A DNA stretch of 64,000 nucleotides from CAZSXU01 sp964610505 (lineage in GTDB: Bacteria > Arandabacterota > Arandabacteria > JAGLYR01): assembly GCA_964610505.1 (NCBI GenBank), contig CAZSXU010000001.1:248001-312000 (forward strand), in the 5' to 3' direction. Each line of letters starts with the position of its first letter. Position 1 is the first letter of the stretch. Below the pieces are notes generated by a model. That model made no database searches and was not told the origin of the DNA. It was given only the letters and a program-made list of their open reading frames with translations. The position numbers and the translations under genes are program-made. Shown here in pieces: positions 25,727 to 36,936 of this stretch.

Positions 25727-27820
25727 CTAGCTCGGGACCCGCCTTCCCCGGCGCACCAGGATCTGGTCCGTGATACTCTGAGGAACCTTGCTGTAGGTCG
25801 AGAACTGCATAGTGTACGTCGCCCGCCCCTGGCTGAGCGACCTCAATCCTGTGGCATATCCAAACATCTCCATCAGAGGGACCGCCGCCTCAACCACTCG
25901 GGCCTCGGCGCGAGGTCTCTGAGCCAGAACCCGTCCGCGGCGGGCGTTCAGGTCCCCGATTACATCCCCGATGTAGTCTTGAGGCACGACCACCTCGACT
26001 TCCATGACCGGTTCCAGGAGAATGGGCCCGGCCTTCGCCACCGCCTGGCGGAACGCGTCGGCGGCCGCCATCTTGAACGCGACGTCGGTGGAATCCGTCT
26101 CGTGCGCCTCTCCGCCTAGAAGAACGGCCTTGACGTCGCTCGTGGGATACCCCGCCAGCACTCCATTGTCCAGAGACTGGCGAACTCCCTCCTCGATGGC
26201 CGGGAAAAACTCACTGGGGATCTCATCCGCGGTCACTCGATTCTCGAACCGAAACCCTTGGCCGCGCTTCAGGGGCTCCAGCTTCAGATTCACTTTGGCA
26301 AACTGCCCATGGCCGCCCATCTGCCGGACGAACTGTCCGAGCGCCTCGGCCTCACCCTGGAGGCTCTCCCGGAAAGCAACCTGAGGTTTCCCGACGTTGG
26401 CCCGGACAGTGAATTCCCGCATCATCCGGTCCACCAGGATCTCGAGGTGCAGCTCGCCCATTCCCGAGATGATGCGCTGTCCCGTATCCGGGTCCGTCTT
26501 GACCTGGAAAGTGGGATCCTCGCTGGCCAGCTTCTGAAGCGCGTCTTCCAGTTTCTCTTCATCCGCCACACTCTTAGGCTCGATAGCCACGGAAATCACA
26601 GGTTCGGGGAACGCCATCGATTCCAGCAGGATGGGCTTCGACTCATCGCACAGGGTATCTCCCGTACTCGTCTTCTTCAGGCCGACCACGCCCACGATAT
26701 CTCCCGAGTACACGGCATCCATCTCCTCCCGCTTGTTGGCGTGCATGAGCAGGATTCGAGTGATCTTCTCCTTCGCCCCACGGGTAGCGTTGTACACCTG
26801 TCCACCGCGAGGAAGCGTCCCCGAGTACACCCGGACATAGGTCAGGCGCCCCACGTAGGGATCTACGGCGATCTTGAAAGCCAGAGCCGAAAAGGGTTCA
26901 TCGTCTTTCCCGTGGCGGGCCGTGCGCTTGCCCGGCTTCCGGGGGTCGTCTCCCGAGATCGAAGGAAGATCGCAGGGTGCCGGAAGGTAATCCACCACTC
27001 CGTCCAGCAACTGCTGCGCCCCCGTGTTCTTGAGGGCACTCCCGCAGAACACAGGAATCACCGCCGATTTCAGCACGCCGGCTCTCAACCCTCGCCTCAG
27101 ATCCCTGGCACTTACGTCCCGTTCGTCCAAGAACTGCTCCAGAATCTTTTCGTCGTGTTCAGCGGCCTGTTCCACCAGGCGGTCCCGCTCCGTCTCGACC
27201 CTCTCCCGGTATGCCTCCGGCACGTCCCGCTCCTCAAACTCGAGCCCCTGAGTGGCCACGTCGAAGTAGAGTGCCTTGCGGTCGACGATATCAACGAGTC
27301 CTTCGAACGTCTCGGCCGAACCGATCGGGAGCATCACCGGCAGCGCCCTCGCCCCCAACCGGGTCCGCAGTTCGCCAACCGCTCCATCAAAGTCCGCCCC
27401 CACCCGGTCCATCTTGTTGATAAAGGCGATACGGGGTACCTTGTACCGCTCCGCCTGCTTCCAGACCGTCTCCGACTGGGGCTCCACGCCCCCCACGGCA
27501 CAGAAGAGGGCCACCGCCCCATCCAGAACCCTCAGACTTCTCTCCACCTCCACCGTAAAATCCACGTGCCCCGGCGTGTCGATGATGTTGACTCGATGAT
27601 CCCCCCAAAAACACGTGGTGGCCGCGGAGGTAATGGTAATCCCGCGTTCTCTTTCCTGCTCCATCCAATCCATGGTCGCGGCGCCGTCGTCCACTTCCCC
27701 CAACCGATGGACCTTCCCGGTATAGAACAGAATGCGCTCGGTGAGCGTGGTCTTCCCCGCGTCGATATGTGCCATGATCCCGATGTTGCGGGTCTTTTCG
27801 AGCGGAAATCTCCCCGCCAT
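25727..27820 (-). CDS. fusA: Elongation factor G
   Basis: EF-G drives translocation. At 697 residues it contains the P-loop AHIDAGKTT near residue 17, the switch I region with RGITITSAATT, the DTPGHVDF G3 motif and NKMD G4 motif, and domain IV ending GYATGLRSLSQGRATYTMQF. It is in the str order between rpsG and tuf. The 89-base rpsG-fusA gap is GC-rich with no gene. Confidence 0.98.
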   Translation of the reverse strand: MAGRFPLEKTRNIGIMAHIDAGKTTLTERILFYTGKVHRLGEVDDGAATMDWMEQERERGITITSAATTCFWGDHRVNIIDTPGHVDFTVEVERSLRVLDGAVALFCAVGGVEPQSETVWKQAERYKVPRIAFINKMDRVGADFDGAVGELRTRLGARALPVMLPIGSAETFEGLVDIVDRKALYFDVATQGLEFEERDVPEAYRERVETERDRLVEQAAEHDEKILEQFLDERDVSARDLRRGLRAGVLKSAVIPVFCGSALKNTGAQQLLDGVVDYLPAPCDLPSISGDDPRKPGKRTARHGKDDEPFSALAFKIAVDPYVGRLTYVRVYSGTLPRGGQVYNATRGAKEKITRILLMHANKREEMDAVYSGDIVGVVGLKKTSTGDTLCDESKPILLESMAFPEPVISVAIEPKSVADEEKLEDALQKLASEDPTFQVKTDPDTGQRIISGMGELHLEILVDRMMREFTVRANVGKPQVAFRESLQGEAEALGQFVRQMGGHGQFAKVNLKLEPLKRGQGFRFENRVTADEIPSEFFPAIEEGVRQSLDNGVLAGYPTSDVKAVLLGGEAHETDSTDVAFKMAAADAFRQAVAKAGPILLEPVMEVEVVVPQDYIGDVIGDLNARRGRVLAQRPRAEARVVEAAVPLMEMFGYATGLRSLSQGRATYTMQFSTYSKVPQSITDQILVRRGRRVPS

Positions 27821-27909
27821 GTCCCGATCTCTCCACGCTGTTTCCCCGCGCGTCTCTCGAAGCAGCTCTCGAGCCCCGCCATCGGCGGCCCCCGGGTGCT
27901 TCCCTCACG

Positions 27910-28380
27910 CTACCACCGGTAGTGGGCAAAAGCCTTGTTGGCCTCGGCCATCCGATGCGTGTCTTCCTTTTTCTTCGCCGACGCGCCCTCGCTCTTGGAA
28001 GCGGCGATCAGTTCGGCCGCCAGCGCTTCCCTCATCGAGTGCTCCGGCCGAGATCGTGAGAATCCGATAATCCACCGGAGCGCGAGGGCCGTCCTCCGAT
28101 CCTGGCGGACTTCCACCGGGACCTGATAGGTGGCACCGCCCACTCGACGGGACTTCACCTCCAGCACGGGCTTGACGTTGTTGATCGCCTGCTTGAAGAC
28201 CGAAAGCGGATCCTGATGGGTCTTCTGCTCGATGATCTCCAGCGCACCATAAACCATTCGCTCCGCTGTGGACTTCTTCCCGTCGTTCATGACGGCGTTG
28301 ATGAACTTCGACACCAACGTGCTCCCATACCTGGAGTCCGGAAGAATCTCTCGCTTGGCGACACCTTTTCTTCTGGGCAT
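27910..28380 (-). CDS. rpsG: 30S ribosomal protein S7
   Basis: S7 nucleates the 30S head and in E. coli represses the str genes. At 156 residues it matches the short (Bacillus-like) form: MPRRKGVAKREILPDSRYGS at the start, then RRVGGATYQVPVEVRQDRR and ending KAFAHYRW. It lies 28 bases after rpsL. Confidence 0.97.
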   Translation of the reverse strand: MPRRKGVAKREILPDSRYGSTLVSKFINAVMNDGKKSTAERMVYGALEIIEQKTHQDPLSVFKQAINNVKPVLEVKSRRVGGATYQVPVEVRQDRRTALALRWIIGFSRSRPEHSMREALAAELIAASKSEGASAKKKEDTHRMAEANKAFAHYRW

Positions 28381-28408
28381 TCGAATTCCTCAACTCTGCG
28401 GCGCCGTA

Positions 28409-28792
<384 letters not shown>

Positions 28793-28889
28793 GCTTCTCG
28801 AACCCTCCTCCACTCGTTCCTGCAGGGGGCTTCCCCCCGCACGGCTCTCCCAATGGGGTGAACGGGACCCCCGGATACACAAATGATTC

Positions 28890-28918
28890 AGTCTAGCTCA
28901 TCCGGGCTCCAATGTCAA
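28890..28918 (-). promoter_or_regulatory. Strong promoter for rpsL and downstream genes
   Basis: Minus-strand TTGACA (28913-28918), a 17-base spacer and TAGACT (28890-28895), placed between the rpoC stop and rpsL. The roughly 90-base leader contains a GC hairpin (GCGGGGG / CCCCCTGC, about 28829-28847) before the ribosome site. Confidence 0.7.
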
Positions 28919-28926
28919 CAGCGTTT

Positions 28927-31900
28927 CTACGAGCTCCCGCTCTGCTCCGCGACCTCCAGACTCTCCCCCACAGGCTCTTCCGGCACCTCCACGTCTTCCG
29001 GGATCACGCGAATGTCCCGGTTTCTCGAGATTCCCGTCCCGGCCGGAATCAAGTGACCGATAATCACGTTCTCCTTGAGACCCAGAAGATGATCCCGCTG
29101 ACCCTGGATTCCCGCCTCGGTGAGCACGCGGGTCGTTTCCTGGAATGAAGCGGCGGAGATGAAACTCTCCGTGGAGAGAGACGCCTTCGTGATCCCCAGG
29201 AGCAGCGGCTCGAACGTTGCCGGCCGGCCTCCCTCCATCACGATTCGCCTGTTTTCTTCTCTCAGCCGCGCTTTGTCGACTTTCTCTCCCTCGAGAAACG
29301 AAGTGTCGCCCGGATCAATGATCCCGACTTTCTGGAGCATCTGTGAAACGATCACTTCGATATGCTTGTCGTTGATCCGAACGCCCTGCAGACGGTAGAC
29401 CTCCTGGATCTCGTTGACCAGGTATTCCTGAACGGCGTTGATGCCCTTGATCCGCAGAATGTCGTGGGGGTTGATGGGCCCTTCGCAGAGCCGGTCGCCC
29501 GCCTCCACCATATCGCCTTCTCGAATCCGGAGATGTTTGCCGTGGGGAATCAGGTATTCGCGTGTTTCGGTTTCCCCCTTGACGATGATCTTCCTCAGCC
29601 CCCGGCTGATTCCTCCAAATTCGACGGTCCCGTCGATCTCCGTGACCACTGCCTGATCCTTGGGCTTGCGAGCCTCAAACAACTCGGCCACTCTGGGCAA
29701 TCCGCCCGTGATGTCTCGTGTCTTGCTCATCTCCCGAGGAATCTTCACCAGGAAGCTGCCGGAGTGAACCTTGGTCTTGTCCCGCACCAGCAGGTGCGCC
29801 CCGGAAGGAACCGCGTAGAGCCCCATCTTCCGGCCCTGTGAGTCGAGGATGTGAATATGCGGATGGAGCACCTTTTCCTTGTCGTCGAAGATCACCTTCT
29901 GGCGGAGTCCGGTCTTCTCGTCCAGCTCCTCCCGGACGGTGGTGCCTTCCACGATTCCCTCGAACTTCACCGTGCCGCTCTTTTCCGAAACGATGGGGGT
30001 CGAATACGGATCCCACTCAAAGAGCGTCTGCCCCAGCTCGACGGCGTCGCCATCGGCGACGCGCAGCGTGGCTCCGTACGGCACGTTGAAGCGGCCCCGG
30101 ACATGGCCCTGCTCGTCCTTCTGCTTCATGACGCCCTTCTGCCCCACCACGATCCTGCTCGCGTCGGCTGCCTTCACCGTCCGCATCTTCAGAAATTCCA
30201 CCGACCCCTTGCACTTTGCGTCGATTCCGGATTGCTCCGCAATCCGTCCGGCCGTTCCACCGATGTGGAACGTTCTCAGTGTCAGCTGCGTTCCCGGCTC
30301 GCCGATGGACTGCGCGGCGATCACACCCACCGCCTCGCCGATGTTGACCATTCTGCCGTTCGCCAGGTTACGCCCGTAGCAGGCAGCACAGACGCCCCGC
30401 CGGGCCTCGCAGGTGAGAACCGACCGGATCTTGACTCTGTCGATTCCGTACTTCTCAATTTCCTCGGCCTGCTCTTCCTTGATCTCTTCCCCGGCGAGGA
30501 CGATGGTATCCCGGGTGATGGGGTTCTTGATATCTTCCACCGACACGCGTCCGAGGACCCGATCGGCGAGCGACTCGATGACCTCCTCCGCCTCCTTGAG
30601 AGCACCGACCTCGAGTCCCATGATGCTTCCACAGTCCTCGGAAGTGATGATCGCGTCCTGTGCCACATCCACAAGCCGGCGCGTCAGGTATCCCGCGTCC
30701 GCCGTCTTCAGAGCCGTATCCGCCAACCCCTTCCTGGCGCCGTGGGTCGAGATGAAGTACTCGAGCACGGTCAACCCTTCCTTGAAGTTGGAGGTGATGG
30801 GCGACTCGATGATCTCTCCCATCTGCCCTGTGATTTTCTTCTGCGGCTTGGCCATGAGCCCCCGCATCCCGGCCAGCTGGCGGATTTGTTCCTTGCTCCC
30901 CCGTGCACCCGACTCGGCCATCATGAAGATGGGGTTGAAGCCATCCTGGTCCTTGCTGAGGTTCTCGAACATCGTATCCCCCACCTCCGAAGTGGTGCGG
31001 GTCCACATGTCGATCACCTTGTTGTAGCGTTCCCGATCCGTGATCAGGCCGCGCCGGTGCTGCTTCGTGACTTCGTTGACCTCTTGCTCCGTGGTTCCGA
31101 TGATCCGTTCCTTCTCGCCCGGGATCAGAATATCGTCGATTCCCACGGTGACACCGCCGGTCGTAGCGTTTTCAAAGCCGAAGCTCTTCAGCTTGTCCAG
31201 GAACCGGGCGGTCTCAAAGGAGCCCAGCGTGCGGTGGCAATCCCCCACGAGTCGTTCCAGGGACTGGCGATCCATGAGCCGATTGACGAATCCCATCTTC
31301 TCGGGAACGATCTGGCTGAAGATCACGCGCCCGACGACCGTGTCGATGATCTCGCCGCCGATTCGAACCTTGATCTGAGCGTGCAGGTCGACCTCTCTCA
31401 GGTCGTACGCCGTCACCACTTCTTCCGGGCAGGAGAACAACCGCCCCTCACCACGAACTCCCGGCTTCCCCTTGGTCATGTAGTGGCACCCGAGGACAAG
31501 GTCCTGCGTGGGCGACGCGATGGGCCTCCCGTGCGCCGGCGAGAGAATGTTGTCCGACGAGAGCATCAGCAAACGGGCCTCCAGCTGCGCCTCAAAGGAG
31601 AGGGGGACGTGAACCGCCATCTGGTCCCCGTCGAAATCGGCGTTGAAGGCCTGGCAGACCAGAGGGTGAATCCGAATCGCCTTACCCTCCACCAGGACCG
31701 GCTCGAAGGCTTGAATTCCCAGTCGATGCAGCGTGGGCGCCCGATTCAGGAGGACCGGATGGTCCTTGATGATCTCTTCCAGAATGTCCCAGACCTCTTG
31801 CTTCTCTTTCTCTACCAGCTTCTTCGCGCTCTTGACGGTCTGGACATAGCCCTGGTTCTCCAGCTGGCGGATGATGTAGGGCTTGAACAGCTCCAGGGCC

Positions 31901-33009
31901 ATGTTCTTTGGGAGCCCGCACTGGTGGAGCCTGAGCTCCGGTCCCACCACGATCACGGATCGCCCGGAGTAGTCGACGCGCTTACCCAGAAGGTTCTGCC
32001 GGAATCGGCCCTGCTTGCCCTTCAACATGTCGGACAGCGATTTCAGGGGGCGATTGCCGGGCCCGCGAACCGCCCGCGAGCGGCGTCCGTTGTCGAACAG
32101 TGCGTCGACGGCTTCCTGAAGCATTCGCTTCTCATTCCTCAGAATGACGTCGGGCGCCTTGATCTCGATCAGTTTCTTCAGCCGGTTGTTGCGGTTGATC
32201 ACCCGCCGGTACAGGTCGTTCAGATCCGAGGTGGCGAAGCGACCGCCCTCCAAAGGAACCAGGGGTCTCAGATCGGGCGGGAGCACCGGAACTACATCAA
32301 GGATCATCCACTCGGGCAGGTTTCCCGACTGCCGGAAGGCCTCGACCACTTTGAGTCGCTTGAGCACCTCTTTCTTCCGCTGAACAGACGTTTCCACTTT
32401 CGAGCTGGCCCGGAGCTCGGCCGAGAGCTCTTCGAGGTCGATCTGCTTGAGAAGCGTCTTGACCGCCCCCGCTCCCATCGCCACCTGGAACTGCCCGGGG
32501 AATTCCTCCTCCATCTGGCGGAGCTGATCCTCGCTCAGCAGTTCCATGTGCTTCAGCGGGCTGTTGCCCGGATCCGTGACGATGTACGATTCGTAGTAGA
32601 GCACTCTCTCCAGGTTGCGTGTGCTCATGTTCAGCAGGTGCCCGATTCTCGAAGGCACACCCTTGAAATACCAGATGTGGGAAACCGGGACCGCCAGTTC
32701 GATGTGTCCCATGCGCTCACGCCGTACCTTCGACTGCGTGACCTCAACCCCGCAGCGGTCGCAAACCACTCCGCGGTAGCGGATCCGTTTGTATTTCCCA
32801 CAATTGCACTCCCAGTCTTTCACGGGTCCAAAAATCTTCTCGCAGAACAGCCCGTCCTTTTCGGGCTTGAAGGATCGGTAGTTGATCGTTTCCGGCTTCG
32901 TGACTTCCCCGTATGACCAGGAACGAACCGTCTCCGGAGAGGCAAGCCGAATTCGAATCGAGGTGAAATCCACGGAAGCCTTGTCCCGACGCTCCATGAC
33001 TTCCAGCAC
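28927..33009 (-). CDS. rpoC: RNA polymerase beta' subunit
   Basis: The catalytic subunit, about 1360 residues. It contains the N-terminal zinc ribbon (CNCG ... CDRCG), the absolutely conserved NADFDGDQMAVH metal site, and the second zinc site (CEARRGVCAACYG). I prefer the GTG at 33009 because AGGAGG lies eight bases before it; the frame is open to 33069. The C-terminus ends with a Glu/Val/Pro-rich tail. It follows rpoB and precedes the rpsL promoter. Confidence 0.97.
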   Translation of the reverse strand: MLEVMERRDKASVDFTSIRIRLASPETVRSWSYGEVTKPETINYRSFKPEKDGLFCEKIFGPVKDWECNCGKYKRIRYRGVVCDRCGVEVTQSKVRRERMGHIELAVPVSHIWYFKGVPSRIGHLLNMSTRNLERVLYYESYIVTDPGNSPLKHMELLSEDQLRQMEEEFPGQFQVAMGAGAVKTLLKQIDLEELSAELRASSKVETSVQRKKEVLKRLKVVEAFRQSGNLPEWMILDVVPVLPPDLRPLVPLEGGRFATSDLNDLYRRVINRNNRLKKLIEIKAPDVILRNEKRMLQEAVDALFDNGRRSRAVRGPGNRPLKSLSDMLKGKQGRFRQNLLGKRVDYSGRSVIVVGPELRLHQCGLPKNMALELFKPYIIRQLENQGYVQTVKSAKKLVEKEKQEVWDILEEIIKDHPVLLNRAPTLHRLGIQAFEPVLVEGKAIRIHPLVCQAFNADFDGDQMAVHVPLSFEAQLEARLLMLSSDNILSPAHGRPIASPTQDLVLGCHYMTKGKPGVRGEGRLFSCPEEVVTAYDLREVDLHAQIKVRIGGEIIDTVVGRVIFSQIVPEKMGFVNRLMDRQSLERLVGDCHRTLGSFETARFLDKLKSFGFENATTGGVTVGIDDILIPGEKERIIGTTEQEVNEVTKQHRRGLITDRERYNKVIDMWTRTTSEVGDTMFENLSKDQDGFNPIFMMAESGARGSKEQIRQLAGMRGLMAKPQKKITGQMGEIIESPITSNFKEGLTVLEYFISTHGARKGLADTALKTADAGYLTRRLVDVAQDAIITSEDCGSIMGLEVGALKEAEEVIESLADRVLGRVSVEDIKNPITRDTIVLAGEEIKEEQAEEIEKYGIDRVKIRSVLTCEARRGVCAACYGRNLANGRMVNIGEAVGVIAAQSIGEPGTQLTLRTFHIGGTAGRIAEQSGIDAKCKGSVEFLKMRTVKAADASRIVVGQKGVMKQKDEQGHVRGRFNVPYGATLRVADGDAVELGQTLFEWDPYSTPIVSEKSGTVKFEGIVEGTTVREELDEKTGLRQKVIFDDKEKVLHPHIHILDSQGRKMGLYAVPSGAHLLVRDKTKVHSGSFLVKIPREMSKTRDITGGLPRVAELFEARKPKDQAVVTEIDGTVEFGGISRGLRKIIVKGETETREYLIPHGKHLRIREGDMVEAGDRLCEGPINPHDILRIKGINAVQEYLVNEIQEVYRLQGVRINDKHIEVIVSQMLQKVGIIDPGDTSFLEGEKVDKARLREENRRIVMEGGRPATFEPLLLGITKASLSTESFISAASFQETTRVLTEAGIQGQRDHLLGLKENVIIGHLIPAGTGISRNRDIRVIPEDVEVPEEPVGESLEVAEQSGSS

Positions 33010-33074
33010 AGCGGATACCTCCTGGCCGTCACCTGCGACGGCGGAAAATGAATCCACGTTCAACGGCACCCGAA

Positions 33075-36000
33075 CTAGCGGTCCTCTTTCTCCAATTCCA
33101 CATCGAGCCCGAGGCTCTGAAGCTCTTTCACCAGAACGTTGAACGACTCCGGGACGCCCGGCGACGGCGGGTTCTCACCCTTCACAATCGCCTCGTAAAT
33201 GCGGGACCGCCCGGCCACGTCGTCCGACTTCACCGTCAGCAGCTCCTGGAGCGCGTAAGCCGCACCGTAGGCTTCCAACGCCCAGACTTCCATCTCTCCG
33301 AATCTCTGGCCGCCGAACTGAGCCTTCCCACCCAGCGGCTGCTGCGTCACCAGGGAGTAGGGCCCGATCGAGCGAGCGTGAATCTTGTCGTCGACCAGGT
33401 GCGAGAGCTTCATCATGTAGATGTAGCCAACCGTGATTTCCGATTCCAGGGAATCCCCCGTCAGGCCATCGAAGGTTCGAATCTTGCCGGTTCTCGGAAG
33501 CCCGGCCTCATTCAGTTTCTCCTTGATCTCATCGATCGTGGCCCCGTCGAACACGGGGGAAGCGGCGCGCTCGTCCAAAGCGTGAGCGGCCCACCCCAGG
33601 TGCGTTTCAAGAATCTGTCCGACGTTCATTCGCGAGGGCACGCCCAACGGGTTGAGGATGATCTCCAGCGGGACACCGTCGGGCAGGTAGGGCATGTCCT
33701 CCTCGGGGAGGATCTTCGCGACCACGCCCTTGTTCCCATGACGACCGGCCATCTTGTCTCCCACGGACAGCTTCCGTTTGCGCGCCACGTACACTTTGAC
33801 GAGCTTCACCACTCCCGGAGGAAGCTCGTCCCCGCGGGAAACTCTCTCGATCTCCTTACCGATCTCCTTCTTGGTCTCATCGATCGCATCCCAGGCAGCG
33901 TCGATCACCTTGCGCGCCTTCCGGTTGGCCGCCGGCTCCTGGCTCACCGGAAAGTCCCAGTTGACGTAATCGAAATCCAGCTCGCCCAGAAGGCTCATCG
34001 TGAGTTTCTGTCCCTTACGGACCACGACCTCACCCGTTTCCAGGTCGGCGATCTTCTCGGCCTTGAAATCCTTCAAGAATTCCTTCACCTTGACGTCTCG
34101 AGCTTCCTTGATCTTCTGGACCTCTCGGCTCCTCGTTCGCCGAAGGCGATCGACTTTCTTCTTCTCCTCCGCCCGAGATCGCTCGTCCCTCTCCCTCCGC
34201 GAGAACACCTTGATGTCTACCACGATGCCGTCCATCCCGGGAGGCGATTTCAGGGACGCGTCCCGCACGTCGCCGGCCTTCTCGCCGAAGATGGCTCTCA
34301 GCAGCCTTTCCTCGGGGGACAGCTCCGTCTCGCCCTTCGGCGTTACTTTCCCCACCAGAATGTCGCCGGCACGGACCCGGGCCCCGATGCAGACGATGCC
34401 GTCCTCGTCCAGGTTGCGCAAGGCATCCTCTCCGACGTTGGGAATCTCCCGGGTGATCTCTTCCGGGCCCCTCTTGGTGTCGCGCACCTGGATCTCGAAC
34501 TCCTCGATGTGAATCGAAGTCAGGCGATCGTCCTTGACGATCTTCTCGCCGACGACGATGGCGTCCTCGAAGTTGTATCCCCGCCAGGGCATGAAACCCG
34601 CCAGCAGGTTCACGCCCAGCGCCAGCTCGCCGTCCTTGGTGGACGGGCCGTCCGCCAGGAGATCGCCCATCTTCACCCGTTGTCCCTCAATCACGACCGG
34701 GCGCTGATTGATACAGGTGTCCTGATTGGACCGGACGAACTTTGCCAGGCGATAGGTGTCCGCTTCCCCCAGCCCAAACAGATCCTCGGCGGTGCTCTTG
34801 CCCGGAACGCGGACAACAATGGTGTCGGCGGAGACGTACTCGACGACCCCGGCCCGTTTGGCAAGAACCACGGCCCCCGAGTCTTCCGCCACCTTGCGCT
34901 CCAGCCCGGTTCCCACGATCGGCGCCTCCGTCTTCAGTAGCGGCACGGCCTGGCGCTGCATGTTGGACCCCATCAGCGCACGGTTGGCGTCATCGTTCTC
35001 CAGAAACGGAATCAGGGCCGCGGCCGCGCTCACCAGCTGAACCGGCGAGACGTCCATGTAGTGAACTTCTTCACGGGCAACCCTGGGGAAATCTCCACGG
35101 TAGCGCGCCAGGATCACCGGTTCCTGGAGACGCCCGCTGTCGTCCAGCGGCTCGTTGGCCTGTGCGATGATATGTCGGTCTTCCACGTCCGCGGAAAGGT
35201 AGAGGATCTCCGTGGTCGCCTTTCCTTTCTTCACCACCCGGTAGGGGGTTTCCAGGAAGCCGTACTCATTCACGCGCGCATAGGTACAGAGAGAACTGAT
35301 GAGTCCGATGTTCGGCCCTTCGGGGGTCTCCACGGGACACATCCGACCGTAGTGCGTATAGTGAACGTCTCGGACCGCAAACCCGGCCCGCTCGCGAGTG
35401 AGCCCGCCCGGCCCCAGCGCCGAAAGCCGTCGCTTGTGGGTGAGCTCCGCCAGAGGGTTGGTCTGGTCCATGAACTGAGAGAGCTGGGACGAACCGAAGA
35501 AGGTCCGAATCACGGCCGAGATCGTCCGGGCGTTCACCAGATCCGAGGGCATCATCCCTTCCGCATCCTGCAGGCTCATCCGTTCCCGAATGATTCGCGC
35601 CATTCGCGACAGGCCGATGCTGAATTGATTCTCCAGAAGCTCACCGACCGATCGGATCCTTCGATTGCCCAGATGGTCGATGTCATCCGTGAATCCATTG
35701 CCGGCGCGCAGAACCAGAAGGTACTCGATGATGGCCGCCAGATCCTCGTTGGTGAGAACGGTGGTGTCCATCGGGATGTTCAGGTTCATCCGCTGGTTGA
35801 TCTTGTAGCGCCCCACTCGTCCAAGGTCGTAGCGCCGGGTGCTGAAGAACAACCGCTGCAAAAGCGTGCGGGCCGTTTCCACGGAGGGCGGATCCCCCGG
35901 TCGAAGGAGGTTGTAGATCTTACGAAGCGCGTCTTCCTCGGTCTTGCAGGGATCCTTCTTGAGCGTCTTCAGAAGGACGTCGTTGTCGCGGCCCTCTTTG

Positions 36001-36869
36001 CTTACCACCAGAGAGATGTCTTTGATCTTCCCCGCCCGCAGGGCCTCGAGAAGCTGCTCGGTGATCTCTTCGTTGACGCCCACCATCACCTCGCCCGTCT
36101 TCTTGTCCACGACGTCCTTGGCCGTGAACCGACCCACGTGCCTCGCGAGCGTCGTCATGCGCTGGCCGGCGATCTTCACCTTCTCGGTATCGTAGAAGAG
36201 ACCGATGATGGCCTCTTCCGTCGTGTATCCCAATCCCCGGAGAAGCACAGTGACGGGGAGTTTGCGTTTGCGGTCGATCAGAACAAACATGTGGTCGTTC
36301 ACGTCGAGTGCGAACTCCACCCACGAACCCCGGTACGGGATCACTCGGGCCGAGTACAGGCGTTTGCCGCTGGCGTGGGTTTCTTCCTCAAAGAACACGC
36401 CCGGCGACCGGTGCAGCTGGGAGACGATGACTCGCTCCGCGCCGTTGATGACGAAGGTTCCCTTGTCCGTGATGAGCGGGAGCTCCCCGAGATACACTTC
36501 CTGCTCGATGATGTCGCGGACTTCCTTCTTTTCCTCGCCGCCTTCCCTGATCACGAGGCGAAGAACCGCCTTGAGCGGAACTGCATAGGTAACGTCCCGT
36601 TCCTGACATTCGTCGACACTGTACTTGGGCTCCCCAATCGTGTACTGCACGAATTCCAGAGAGAAGTTTCCCCGCGCGTCCGTAATCGGGAAAATATCCT
36701 CGAACACGGCCTGTAGGCCTTGCCGTTTTCTCCGCTCCGCGTTCACGTCCCGCTGGAGGAACGATCGGAAAGACTCCAGCTGCACCTCGATCAGGTTTGG
36801 CACGTCCATGATCTGACGCAGCTTGGCGTAGCTCAAACGCTCCGCCACCGTCGGAGAATTGAATGTCAA
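33075..36869 (-). CDS. rpoB: RNA polymerase beta subunit
   Basis: Beta subunit of 1264 residues, starting at a TTG (36869) preceded by a GGGGG-type site. The rifampicin pocket reads GSSQLSQFMDQTNPLAELTH then KRRLSALGPGGLTRERAGF, with wild-type Asp, His and Ser at the usual resistance positions, so a sensitive enzyme is predicted. The C-terminal GGKAQFGGQRFGEMEVWALE clamp motif is present. It is 67 bases after rplL. Confidence 0.97.
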   Translation of the reverse strand: MTFNSPTVAERLSYAKLRQIMDVPNLIEVQLESFRSFLQRDVNAERRKRQGLQAVFEDIFPITDARGNFSLEFVQYTIGEPKYSVDECQERDVTYAVPLKAVLRLVIREGGEEKKEVRDIIEQEVYLGELPLITDKGTFVINGAERVIVSQLHRSPGVFFEEETHASGKRLYSARVIPYRGSWVEFALDVNDHMFVLIDRKRKLPVTVLLRGLGYTTEEAIIGLFYDTEKVKIAGQRMTTLARHVGRFTAKDVVDKKTGEVMVGVNEEITEQLLEALRAGKIKDISLVVSKEGRDNDVLLKTLKKDPCKTEEDALRKIYNLLRPGDPPSVETARTLLQRLFFSTRRYDLGRVGRYKINQRMNLNIPMDTTVLTNEDLAAIIEYLLVLRAGNGFTDDIDHLGNRRIRSVGELLENQFSIGLSRMARIIRERMSLQDAEGMMPSDLVNARTISAVIRTFFGSSQLSQFMDQTNPLAELTHKRRLSALGPGGLTRERAGFAVRDVHYTHYGRMCPVETPEGPNIGLISSLCTYARVNEYGFLETPYRVVKKGKATTEILYLSADVEDRHIIAQANEPLDDSGRLQEPVILARYRGDFPRVAREEVHYMDVSPVQLVSAAAALIPFLENDDANRALMGSNMQRQAVPLLKTEAPIVGTGLERKVAEDSGAVVLAKRAGVVEYVSADTIVVRVPGKSTAEDLFGLGEADTYRLAKFVRSNQDTCINQRPVVIEGQRVKMGDLLADGPSTKDGELALGVNLLAGFMPWRGYNFEDAIVVGEKIVKDDRLTSIHIEEFEIQVRDTKRGPEEITREIPNVGEDALRNLDEDGIVCIGARVRAGDILVGKVTPKGETELSPEERLLRAIFGEKAGDVRDASLKSPPGMDGIVVDIKVFSRRERDERSRAEEKKKVDRLRRTRSREVQKIKEARDVKVKEFLKDFKAEKIADLETGEVVVRKGQKLTMSLLGELDFDYVNWDFPVSQEPAANRKARKVIDAAWDAIDETKKEIGKEIERVSRGDELPPGVVKLVKVYVARKRKLSVGDKMAGRHGNKGVVAKILPEEDMPYLPDGVPLEIILNPLGVPSRMNVGQILETHLGWAAHALDERAASPVFDGATIDEIKEKLNEAGLPRTGKIRTFDGLTGDSLESEITVGYIYMMKLSHLVDDKIHARSIGPYSLVTQQPLGGKAQFGGQRFGEMEVWALEAYGAAYALQELLTVKSDDVAGRSRIYEAIVKGENPPSPGVPESFNVLVKELQSLGLDVELEKEDR

Positions 36870-36936
36870 CGCGCACCCCCTGGAAGAAGTTGATCCCTGT
36901 GGCAGCGTTTCGCACCATCCGCCCGCCGCCCGGACA

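Noticed and set aside
29851..32916. A 1021-codon open frame antisense to rpoC
   Set aside because: It is a shadow of the rpoC codon pattern in GC-rich DNA; rpoC itself shows full homology and no antisense ribosome site or homolog is evident.
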